Origin: Trinickia symbiotica
Lineage (GTDB): Bacteria > Pseudomonadota > Gammaproteobacteria > Burkholderiales > Burkholderiaceae
DNA length: 64,000 bases
Reading direction: 5' to 3'
Assembly: GCF_002934455.1 (NCBI RefSeq)
Contig: NZ_PTIR01000005.1
Location: 1-64,000, forward strand
The notes below the pieces were generated by a model that had not been told where the DNA came from, did not search any database, and saw only the letters and a list, made by a program, of their open reading frames with translations. The position numbers were made by a program, and so were the translations under genes. This document shows positions 1 through 9,380 of this stretch, one piece after another (positions within the stretch are counted from its first letter, which is position 1; the number at the start of each line of letters is the position of its first letter).

Positions 1-1
1 A

Positions 2-46
2 GCTGCCGGCGCGAAGCCGACGGCGTCAGCCCCGGTAGCAGCATAG
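2..46 (+). CDS. Possible C-terminal tail of a gene entering from the left
   Basis: An open frame enters from the window edge and ends at the TAG at 44-46, encoding an Ala/Pro-rich tail that finishes ...PTASAPVAA. Such a tail is typical of a disordered C-terminus. The fragment is too short to identify and could be chance. Confidence 0.25.
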   Translation, partial: AAGAKPTASAPVAA

Positions 47-220
47 GGCGGCAATTTTAGTTGTCGTCGGCGGCGGTTGTAGTTGACGCCAGACAACCGG
101 GCAAGGATGCGCGGGATGGGCACACGCCTGGCGAACCTCTCTCGGCACGCAGCGCACAAAGCACACCTAACCGCGCGAGGAATTGAGTCTGACAATGCTT
201 GGATAACCACGGAGTGCGTA

Positions 221-1477
221 ATGATGAACCTGCAATTCCCATACGCTCACGAACTACGATTGCCCTGTGATGCTGAGGCAGAAACGCTATATGATTGGCT
301 TGCGACTGTTTGCGTTGAAGGCAGCGGCAAAGAAATCGCGGGGTACCTTGCATCCGATTTCTTGAGGTTTATCTACACACTGGATCTTTTTCGCAGCCTT
401 GGCGGACAAGGTAGGCGGGCGATCGAATTTGGAGCTAATCCATACTTCATGAGCATGCTCTCGAAAGAGTTCTCGAATTTTGAGTGGACATACTCAAACT
501 GGTTTGAGGGGCAACCGAAGCGGCTGTTATGCCAAAGCGTGACCTATCGGGATCTCAGCAGCGGCCGCAAAAGCGGGCGAGATTTTCACTATTTCAACTT
601 TAACTCGGAAAACGGTCACTTCCCGCTTCAAGACGAAGGTTACGACGTTGTTTTATATTGTGAAATACTAGAGCATCTAACAAATGATCCATCGGGCGCG
701 CTGAGGAAAATCAGGAGACTATTAAAACCTGGAGGGCATCTTATCCTCACAACACCCAACGTAGCACGGTTTGAAAACGTCGTGCGACTTCTAAGCGGAG
801 AGAATATCTACGATCCATACAGCGGCTATGGGCCTTATGGTCGACACAACCGAGAATATACGCGCGATGAATTGAGGCGGTTACTTATATATATCGGCTT
901 CGAGATTGAGGAGATATTTACGTCAGATGTTCATCCGCACACATACTCGCAAAAGATCGACCCAGATATCATCGCGAAGATCACCTCGGAGAGGAGTGAG
1001 GACCTAGGACAGTATATCTTCGTGCGGGCACGCAAGTCGCCGATAGAAGGGCAGAAATTGCCTGCGTGGCTCTATCGGAGCATCGGAATAGACCGGGTCG
1101 CGACGGGTGACGAAGACAGGGTCGCCTCGCTAAGTGCACGGCTGACGCTTCAAGACTGGCAAGAAGATTCTGAAAACCAATCCGCTACCGTATTATTGGC
1201 AGCCGTCAACGGCGGATCGCGCGAATGGGATTTCGACAGCCTTCGACTAGGCGCTCGAGCGTTCAGTGAAGGGGGCAATCTGCTGCGCGAATTCCGAGGG
1301 CAATTTACCCGAAAAATCTCTCCAGGTGGCACCGCACTATTGCGAATCGAAATGGATTTTTCCGGGCTACCGTCGCGTTGGCTCGAAATCGTGATCGATT
1401 TGGTGAACGAGCACTGCTTCTGGTTCGAAGACGTCGGTTCATCGCCGATTCGCATCATCCGGGAGCCAGGAGATTGA
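221..1477 (+). CDS. SAM-dependent methyltransferase of the polysaccharide locus
   Basis: A 418-residue class I methyltransferase, likely O-methylating a sugar of the surface glycan. The frame is open upstream to 83, but the ATG at 221 is chosen because GGAG at 211-214 lies six bases before it. The SAM-binding motif I is AIEFGANPYF (about residues 67-76), motif II is LYCEILEHLT (about 145-154), and LLKPGGHLILTTPN is the usual post-motif strand. After about residue 280 comes a separate beta-rich segment of roughly 130 residues ending in DLVNEHCFWFEDVGSS, which resembles glycan-binding beta-sandwich domains on other polysaccharide enzymes. Base composition is more A/T-rich than in genes beyond about 9 kb. 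The sugar acceptor cannot be told. The family call is firm; the role in glycan methylation is inferred from neighbours. Confidence 0.8.
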   Translation: MMNLQFPYAHELRLPCDAEAETLYDWLATVCVEGSGKEIAGYLASDFLRFIYTLDLFRSLGGQGRRAIEFGANPYFMSMLSKEFSNFEWTYSNWFEGQPKRLLCQSVTYRDLSSGRKSGRDFHYFNFNSENGHFPLQDEGYDVVLYCEILEHLTNDPSGALRKIRRLLKPGGHLILTTPNVARFENVVRLLSGENIYDPYSGYGPYGRHNREYTRDELRRLLIYIGFEIEEIFTSDVHPHTYSQKIDPDIIAKITSERSEDLGQYIFVRARKSPIEGQKLPAWLYRSIGIDRVATGDEDRVASLSARLTLQDWQEDSENQSATVLLAAVNGGSREWDFDSLRLGARAFSEGGNLLREFRGQFTRKISPGGTALLRIEMDFSGLPSRWLEIVIDLVNEHCFWFEDVGSSPIRIIREPGD

Positions 1478-1642
1478 AGTGATAATCGATCCATGAATTC
1501 GGCTACCGCTAGGAGCCTTTCGCCGCTCGGCGCCCTTGGCAAACGGTAGCCTTTCGTAGGGACATCATTGAATTATTTGCCTTAGGCTAACGGGGTTGCG
1601 GCCCGGCCGCGACCGACTTGTCACCTCGCACTTGGTCACACG

Positions 1643-3953
1643 ATGGATATTTCGCCAAAAGAAAACTCGATCGTTACATCGAGAACTAAAAGACTTTCGT
1701 TAGCAACAATTGCACCGATCTCACTCATCATATTGTCACTGTTTTCCGGCTGGTGGACCATTGGGGGCGGGCACTTTAATTTTCGCGTTCCGCTAGCATA
1801 CTCAGGGGATGGCTTGCTGACCCTCACGCTGATTAAACGCCTCATGGAAAATCCGTGGGTATTTCACAGCACTGCAATGGGCTATCCATTTGGGTCGACA
1901 ATTTACGACTACCCAATCCCGGACTCTGGAAGTCTTGCTGCGCTCAAGCTATTCGCTCTTGCGACGGGTAACGCAGGGGCTGCATTCAATTTTTACTATT
2001 TGATCGGATTTCCTATTGATGCCGTCGCTGCATACGCGATCTTTAGATGTCTTCAAATATCCCGGCCTCTCAGCACGGCGGGTGCATTCGCGTTTGCCAT
2101 TCTTCCGTTTCACTTTCTGCGGCTCTATCATTTATTTTATACGTGGTACTTTCCAGCCCCATGTTTCATTTGGTTCTCACTTCGGATCTTCAGCGGTGAG
2201 CTAGATTTTTTCCATATAGGACAACGCGTCGGCCGCACACTCATCGCTATCGCCAGCCTCACCGCCCTGACATGCTTCGGTGTCTACTACGCGTGCTTCG
2301 GGGTTATAGCAATAGTTACTGCAGGTGCTGCGCGGTGTTTGCAAACGCGGTCAGTGCGCGCGGCATGGACGCCTATCGTTGCCGCCGCCGTAGTCACGCT
2401 CGGTGTTGGTCTCAACGTTGCGCCAAGCATCGGTTATCGGGTCGCTGCAGGTGTCAATCAAGAAGCTATCCAGCGTTCCCCGGCTGAGTCAGAAATTGAA
2501 GGGCTCAAGATAGTGCAACTCCTGTTGCCCAGGCGCACGCACCGCTTTGAACCATTCGCAGCCTTGACTTCTTCCTATTCATCGGCCTTCCCTCTCGTCA
2601 ACGAAAACTCCACTGCTTCGCTCGGCGTCCTCGGGTCTGCTGGTTTTCTCTCATTGCTCGCAGCTTTTCTAGCTCCAGGGTTCAGTACCCGGCGTCAGCA
2701 GCAGTTCTACGCACTTGCGATCATCACCCTCGGTCTTTTGTTGTTTTGTACAATTGGTGGCTTTTCTTGCCTTTTTAGCCTTCTCATCAGTCCGCTAATC
2801 CGTTCCTGGAATCGCGTCAGCGTGTTCATTGCGTTCACATCGATCTGCGCTGCGCTGGTTTTGATCGATTCGTGGCTTCGCAGGCGGCGGAACGGCGTTG
2901 TCGGTGCTGCTGTTATCAGCGCCGCGCTGGTGGCTATCGCAATATGGGATCAGACAGTCCCAGCCTGCGATGGGTGCAATGACGCCAACAGTTCAGAGTT
3001 TAGGAACGACGAGGACTTCGTTTCGAAGATCGAGGAACTCTTGCCGCCGGGGAGCGGGGTTTTATCAGCTTCCGTATCTAGCATTCCCCGAACCGGGCGT
3101 AATCGAAACGAAGCCTTACACCTTTGGCGCTTACACTGTGGCGCATATGCAGCCCTATGATCAGGCAAATGGCTACCTTCATTCTTCTACTTTGAACTGG
3201 AGCTACGGGCCCATGAAAGGACGTCGCGGCGACCGTTTTTTCCACGCGCTGGCGGAAGAACCGATTGAATTGCAGATAGACGTGATCCGACGGATCGGGT
3301 TCAGAGCGATCTACATAGATCGGCAAGGTTATGCCGACAATGGTGCTGCTATCGAAGCGCGGCTGACTCGCGACCTGGGCGAACCTCCGGTGCTGATCAG
3401 TAACAACGGCAATCAGGTTCTCTTTGATCTCCGTCCTTTGAGCACGGCAACGCCATTACCTGCTGGTCTTCGCCCAGACCAGATCATGGAGCGGGCGCAA
3501 TTCGTCGTCGACGACCAAGGCGTGAGGGACGATTCAACCCTGCCCGAGCGCATCGACTTTTCCCGTAACCCCTTTCCGGACTTTATTGCAAATGCGCGCG
3601 GACTGTCGGGCTGTGAAAGTTGGGGCCGCTGGTCCGACGCGAACGTTTTTCCGTACGTCGAACTTAAGTTTAGGCAGCCCCTCCCACGACATTTCGTCCT
3701 TCACTTGCGGCTCCAGGCCTTCGGCCCCAATGAAGGAAAGCCCGTAAGGGTGCTGGCCGGCGCGCAGGAAAAGACGTTCATCCCGGCATCGACGCGGGGC
3801 CGATACTCGCTGTACTTCGATAACTCGGCGGCATCGAGAACAATACAGATCGTGCCGCCACAACCCATATCACCGCAGGAATTGCATATGGGCTCCGACG
3901 CTCGCCGCCTCGGACTAGGTTTTCAGTCCCTCTCCATCGAAGCGATTCGGTAG
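1643..3953 (+). pseudogene. Large polytopic membrane protein with C-terminal beta-sandwich, frameshifted
   Basis: Two overlapping frames together encode about 769 residues of one protein. The first (from ATG 1643, stop at 3160) starts with a short cytosolic segment and about ten hydrophobic helices, as in GT-C type membrane glycosyltransferases or glycan-modifying enzymes. At 3048-3059 homology moves to another frame: LLPPGSG is followed by FYQLPYLAFPEPG only if one G of a G-run is skipped. The second frame then runs to 3953, with a lumenal domain and a C-terminal beta-sandwich whose signature is IVPPQPISPQELHMGSDARR then LGLGF. Without the shift the first frame ends in an unrelated tail of about 34 residues. 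Either the gene is inactivated, the base is an assembly error, or the G-run slips. Region is A/T-rich. Substrate unknown. Confidence 0.7.
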
Positions 3954-4054
3954 CAGTGACATGCGAGGAGCTAACCAATGTCAGCGAGCCCAGCTGTTGG
4001 AGGCCGGGGCGTCTCGAGCTGGGCATCGCGCGAATCTGCGCCGGCCGATCGCCG

Positions 4055-4082
4055 TTGATCGGGTCTCGTCGCTGGATATAAT
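4055..4082 (+). promoter_or_regulatory. Sigma70-like promoter upstream of the 4115 glycosyltransferase
   Basis: TTGATC at 4055-4060 and a perfect TATAAT at 4077-4082 are separated by 16 bases. They lie 33 bases before the ATG at 4115, which has GGGGAG at 4105-4110. This suggests the gene has its own promoter. Confidence 0.55.
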
Positions 4083-4114
4083 TCGCGCTCGGCTATACAG
4101 CAACGGGGAGTGAA

Positions 4115-5509
4115 ATGCGGATCATCGTAGACCTGCAGGCTGCGCAAAACGACAGCCGCTTTCGAGGGGTCGGCCGCTATTGCAGATCGCTGGCCAAGCA
4201 CATGGCGCCGTTGGCAGCGAGCCGCGGTCATGAGGTTTGGCTCCTGCTGAATGGCAACTTCCCAGATCAGGTCGATTCAATTGCGCGAGAGTTCGATGGC
4301 GTTGTCCCGCGATCGCGAATCGGCGTTTTTCCTGGCATGGCGCCCGTCACCGAGACAATCGCGTCCAACGCATGGAGGACTCGTGCCGCCGAGTGTCTCC
4401 GAGAAGAGTTCCTTGCGCAGCTTCGCCCGGACGTGGTCCATGTTTCGAGCCTCTTTGAGGGCTCCGTTGATGATGCAGTGGTATCGGTCGGGCGCGGCAG
4501 CACCCAACTGCCAACCGCTATCACCCTGTACGACCTAATCCCATGGACGTTGCCACACCTCTACATAACGACGCCTGAGTACGAACGCTACTATCACCGT
4601 AAGTTGGACTCTCTACGGCGCGCGGATTTGCTGCTCGCCATTTCACGACATTCGGCTGAGGAAGCGGTCAGGCTGCTTCCATGCAACCCAGCGATGGTCG
4701 TCAACATTTCTGCATCAATTGACGATGATTTTGCGTTTCGAATGCACGAGCCGCATCACTCCGCCAAAGTAATGGAACGCTACGGCATATTGAAGCCATT
4801 CGTACTATACATGCCAGGCGGGTTCGATCTGCGAAAGAACTTTGCGACGCTCTTCGATGCGTATTCGCGGATGCCGAGCGAGATCCGGAGATCGCATCAA
4901 CTTGTTATCGGGAGCAATATCAAGCCTGCCGAGCGCGCAGCTCTGGAAGCCCTGATCGCCACCAAGAGGCTAGCCCGCGAAGAGGTCGTAATGACCGGGT
5001 ACGTCTCCGACAACGACTTGGTCACGTTGTATAGCCTGTGTCGAGTCCACGTATTCCCTTCTCTTTATGAAGGATTCGGCCTACCCGCGCTGGAGTCGCT
5101 GGCTTGCGGCGCGCCGACCATCGCGTCCAATACAAGCAGCCTACCCGAGGTCATCGGCCTCGAAGACGCTCTGTTCGATCCGAATTCGGCTCAAAGCATC
5201 GCGGACAAGTTGTTGCGTACTTTGACGGATGAGCTGTTCAGCACGAGACTTCGGCAGCACGGTCTATCGCGGGCTCGTCGATTTTCGTGGGAAAAATCCG
5301 CCGCGCTCGCAATGGATGCGATCGAGCGAACTTTTACGTCATGCGGGCGCCCCCAGGTAAAGTCCAAGTCCGCAGACGAGCTAATCACCGCAGTTCTAAG
5401 CGCCATATCTCCCTCGAAGCCCTCCACTGCGCCGACGGCTGACGATCTTGTCCTTCTTATGCGCAGCGCAAGGGAAGCGGCACAGGAGCTCGCGAAGCTG
5501 ACGCAATAG
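4115..5509 (+). CDS. GT4-family glycosyltransferase
   Basis: A 464-residue retaining GT-B glycosyltransferase that would transfer a hexose or deoxyhexose from a sugar nucleotide to the growing glycan in the cytosol. The N-terminus MRIIVDLQAAQNDSRFRGVG is the nucleotide-fold start typical of WbdA-like mannosyl- and rhamnosyltransferases. The EX7E-type donor motif is EGFGLPALE (about residues 319-327), followed by SNTSSLPEVIG. The sequence is clearly paralogous to the N-terminal half of the fusion enzyme at 9381-11948, which starts MRIVIDLQAAQ. The gene is alone on the plus strand behind its own promoter; its last 53 bases overlap the convergent sulfotransferase. Donor is plausibly GDP-D-rhamnose or GDP-mannose because gmd, rmd and manC are in the locus, but this is inference. 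Confidence 0.85.
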   Translation: MRIIVDLQAAQNDSRFRGVGRYCRSLAKHMAPLAASRGHEVWLLLNGNFPDQVDSIAREFDGVVPRSRIGVFPGMAPVTETIASNAWRTRAAECLREEFLAQLRPDVVHVSSLFEGSVDDAVVSVGRGSTQLPTAITLYDLIPWTLPHLYITTPEYERYYHRKLDSLRRADLLLAISRHSAEEAVRLLPCNPAMVVNISASIDDDFAFRMHEPHHSAKVMERYGILKPFVLYMPGGFDLRKNFATLFDAYSRMPSEIRRSHQLVIGSNIKPAERAALEALIATKRLAREEVVMTGYVSDNDLVTLYSLCRVHVFPSLYEGFGLPALESLACGAPTIASNTSSLPEVIGLEDALFDPNSAQSIADKLLRTLTDELFSTRLRQHGLSRARRFSWEKSAALAMDAIERTFTSCGRPQVKSKSADELITAVLSAISPSKPSTAPTADDLVLLMRSAREAAQELAKLTQ

Positions 5510-6728
5510 CGTTGTCTGGCGGGAACCCGACAGCGCAACTTTCGACCGGCGCGAACTTGAAGGCCTTAACGGCCACTCCTAATACTCTACTATCGCCAGA
5601 GACGCCCATTGTGGATGGCGAGGTTGCGAATGGCGCGATAATTTTAACACCAGGATTCACGATTTCTTCGGGCATAGCAAAAACCCCACGATAATACCAG
5701 ACACTACCACCATGAACTAGGGTGTACGGCAGCTCAAAATCGTCGATCAGAACTCGCAAACTCCGCATGTCACCTGGCGAAAGCGTCGATAGGACTAGCA
5801 ACTCCCAAGTGTAATCGAGGCGCCCAGTGATCTGGCATTCCGTGCATATTGTCGCCACTTCAGAGGTCCATCTAACGCCATGCCAATGAGGCCAAACCTC
5901 TCGACTATGCAACCCCTGGTGGCGAACCGGATCATCCATATCTAAGAATAAATTAGGCGACAATTCTCCACGTTTATCCGATTTTGCCGCAAGAACTTGG
6001 GTGCGCGTTGAACCAGCCATTTCCCTAAACCGTTGCCTTGCGAACCTGTATAGTTCGACATCATATTTGTTATGATTCTGAACCAATCGCATCACCGACT
6101 CATCTTGAGCCCGGGAATAATCACCAACGTTCAGTACGACGGGGTGATATCCCCGGCTCAATTCAAATCTTTGGCACATCAACGAGATAGACTCCTCCAT
6201 CTCCTCAAAGATCCCGACAAATTCGAATTCCTTCAAATTTCTCTTAGCATCAGCAAGCACAGAATCATCAATAGCAAATTCCGGCTTCGTACCATTCCAC
6301 CCGAATTCGAATGGCATCGATGCGCGATGTGTGGGTACGTTCGGTGCAAATGCATTTGCGAGCCACTTTGCCTGGACGTTCGTGATGCTGCTGCCACGCG
6401 ACGATTCGATAAAGTCAGCGAGATTCTCGCGCGGCGATATTTCCCCAATTCGCTTCATGTGGTTGAACAAGCTGATCGACAGGTCAACCGGGTTCCGCAA
6501 AAACACGAGCTTGCGCACCGGCTCATTCATCAATGAAGCGATCGAAAGCGGGAAATGTCCAGCCACGACCGCAGCGGACTTCAACAGACCATAATCTATG
6601 TAGTTGGCGTAGTACTGATTCCTTACTTTTTTTGTTATCAGCGCATCTGCCAACGAAAAATTATCCTCAAGTAAGGACGTGATCGACGTCCCCGCTGTTT
6701 TCGGAATATGCATGAAAAATATACTCAC
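5457..6728 (-). CDS. Sulfotransferase family protein with C-terminal beta-sandwich
   Basis: A 423-residue protein that likely moves sulfate from PAPS to a glycan hydroxyl. The 5'-phosphosulfate loop HIPKTAGTS is at residues 7-15 and the 3'-phosphate site RNPVDLSIS begins at residue 78. Catalytic-domain similarity fades near residue 270. Residues about 300-410 form an added domain with the signature SPSTMGVSGDSRVLGVAVKA, matching the C-terminus of the membrane protein at 1643-3953. The start is GTG at 6728; the ATG at 6713 is possible but would begin at the PAPS loop. The 3' end overlaps the convergent gene by 53 bases. It is the last gene of the leftward locus. A stand-alone APS kinase gene at 32572 could supply PAPS. 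Base composition is A/T-rich, suggesting recent transfer. Confidence 0.75.
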   Translation of the reverse strand: MSIFFMHIPKTAGTSITSLLEDNFSLADALITKKVRNQYYANYIDYGLLKSAAVVAGHFPLSIASLMNEPVRKLVFLRNPVDLSISLFNHMKRIGEISPRENLADFIESSRGSSITNVQAKWLANAFAPNVPTHRASMPFEFGWNGTKPEFAIDDSVLADAKRNLKEFEFVGIFEEMEESISLMCQRFELSRGYHPVVLNVGDYSRAQDESVMRLVQNHNKYDVELYRFARQRFREMAGSTRTQVLAAKSDKRGELSPNLFLDMDDPVRHQGLHSREVWPHWHGVRWTSEVATICTECQITGRLDYTWELLVLSTLSPGDMRSLRVLIDDFELPYTLVHGGSVWYYRGVFAMPEEIVNPGVKIIAPFATSPSTMGVSGDSRVLGVAVKAFKFAPVESCAVGFPPDNAIASASRAPVPLPLRCA

Positions 6729-6879
6729 GGCCTCTTGCTTCGCAGTCGTTTATGTGCTTTGTTTACACGCTGAACAGCCGCACCCTAACCGAGGTTACGT
6801 TATTTGGCGACGACTGTCGAGGTAGCGATGTTACAGAACATCACGAGATGATATGTTTGGCAGCAATTACCGCAACGCA

Positions 6880-8010
6880 CTAGCGCGCGAGTGTCTCGGC
6901 ATACAAGGTCCGGTACGCTTTACCCAAAGCGGGGGCTGAAAACATATTTTCATATCGAACGCGAGCCGCAGCACCCATGCTATTCGCCAGTGACTCGTCC
7001 GACAGCAAACTATTCATCGCGTGTGCCAAATCCCGCGGCGATTCCGGCGGGACGACGAATCCAGTGACACCACTTTCATTGACATATGAAGTTCCGGAGC
7101 CTACCTCGCAGCAAACCAATGGCTTTCCAAACATGGCAGCCTCGACGAGCACCATACCAAACGCCTCTGACCGGAGGTGCGAAGGCAGAACCAAGCCGCG
7201 GCACCCTCGCAGCAGCGCGTTTTTCTCGTCGTTCGATACCTGCCCGGCAAAGACGACATTGGACGCCCCAGCCTCGGCCGCCTGCTTTCTCAGCCGTGCC
7301 ATTTCCGGACCGGACCCGGCGATGACCACGTTCGCACCGATCTTCGGCGCTGTGTCGATCAGCGTGTGTAAGCCCTTGTAGTAGCGCAAGACGCCGAGGG
7401 ACAAGAAATACGGCTTGTCTCCCAAAGACAGTCTGCTGAGTAGGTCCGCTTCAGGTCTGGTCGCCACGTCACCGCTCGCAAAGTCCGCGATGCCGAGCGG
7501 AATGACTCGCAGCCGATCCGCCGGCACCACGGAGCATAGAATCGAGCTTGTCCGCGCGTAGGCTGGAGATGTGGCAACAACAGCGTCCATCGACCTCAGC
7601 ATCCACCGCATCAACGGCCCGTAGACATACCCGACATACTTCTGCCGAACAACGTCAGAGTGATAGGTCATGACAGCCGGCTTACGATGCTCGCCAAAGA
7701 GCCTCAGCAGATCCGCAAACGGCCATGGAAAGTGAAAATGCAATACATCGGCCCATTGCGCGAGCGCGCGGAACTGCCGCAACGAATCAATGCCGCCGAG
7801 ATCGCAGGAAGCCGGTGCCGCCCACGATTTCGAACGAACCACTTTCCCCTCGTCAAACGCGATCGTGCGCGGCTCCGGGTTCGGTGACAGTGTAAAAATC
7901 CTCGACTCAACGCCGAAGTCGCGCGTAGCTAGGCTGATTTGCCGAATCGCTTCCTGTAGCCCCCCCGGCGGATCGGGAAAATACGTGCGATAGATATGGA
8001 GTACTTTCAC
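6880..8010 (-). CDS. GT4 glycosyltransferase, WbdB/WbpZ-like
   Basis: A 376-residue GT-B enzyme beginning MKVLHIYRTYFPDPPGG, the N-terminal pattern of the WbdB/WbpZ mannosyl- and D-rhamnosyltransferases of O-antigen loci. The Gly-rich loop for the acceptor side is PGGLQEAIRQ, and the donor motif is RSEAFGMVLVEA near residue 280. The start codon is GTG at 8010, with no strong ribosome site. It lies directly downstream of gmd on the same strand, 222 bases away, which fits a GDP-D-rhamnose or GDP-mannose donor. The family assignment is strong; donor and linkage are inferred. Confidence 0.85.
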   Translation of the reverse strand: MKVLHIYRTYFPDPPGGLQEAIRQISLATRDFGVESRIFTLSPNPEPRTIAFDEGKVVRSKSWAAPASCDLGGIDSLRQFRALAQWADVLHFHFPWPFADLLRLFGEHRKPAVMTYHSDVVRQKYVGYVYGPLMRWMLRSMDAVVATSPAYARTSSILCSVVPADRLRVIPLGIADFASGDVATRPEADLLSRLSLGDKPYFLSLGVLRYYKGLHTLIDTAPKIGANVVIAGSGPEMARLRKQAAEAGASNVVFAGQVSNDEKNALLRGCRGLVLPSHLRSEAFGMVLVEAAMFGKPLVCCEVGSGTSYVNESGVTGFVVPPESPRDLAHAMNSLLSDESLANSMGAAARVRYENMFSAPALGKAYRTLYAETLAR

Positions 8011-8232
8011 GTTCGATCAGTCGCGCGCGCAACTCGCGGCATTTTTTTTGATGAGATATTTCTAAGCCCGCCTCGAGCAGAACATTGCGCTCGAGAAGAG
8101 CCCTCGATTGACATACCCCTGACCGAGCTAGAGGTGGCGGCGTTTCCTGGCTCCCCCGATCGATAAGTTGGCCTTGGCAAATGCCAAAGCCGCGTTTGAC
8201 GTAGCTCTCCGGCTCAGGGGCTGTTCCGCCTG

Positions 8233-9294
<1,062 letters not shown>

Positions 9295-9380
9295 CTAAGA
9301 AATGGGAGCCCTCGACGGTGAATCGCGCGCGAGCAGCGAAAAAGACTGCGACGATGCGTACGATTCCCCCGGCCTGGCAG

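Noticed and set aside
8160..8190. Small hairpin ttggcaaatgccaa downstream of gmd as a terminator
   Set aside because: Short stem with no T-run on the minus strand.
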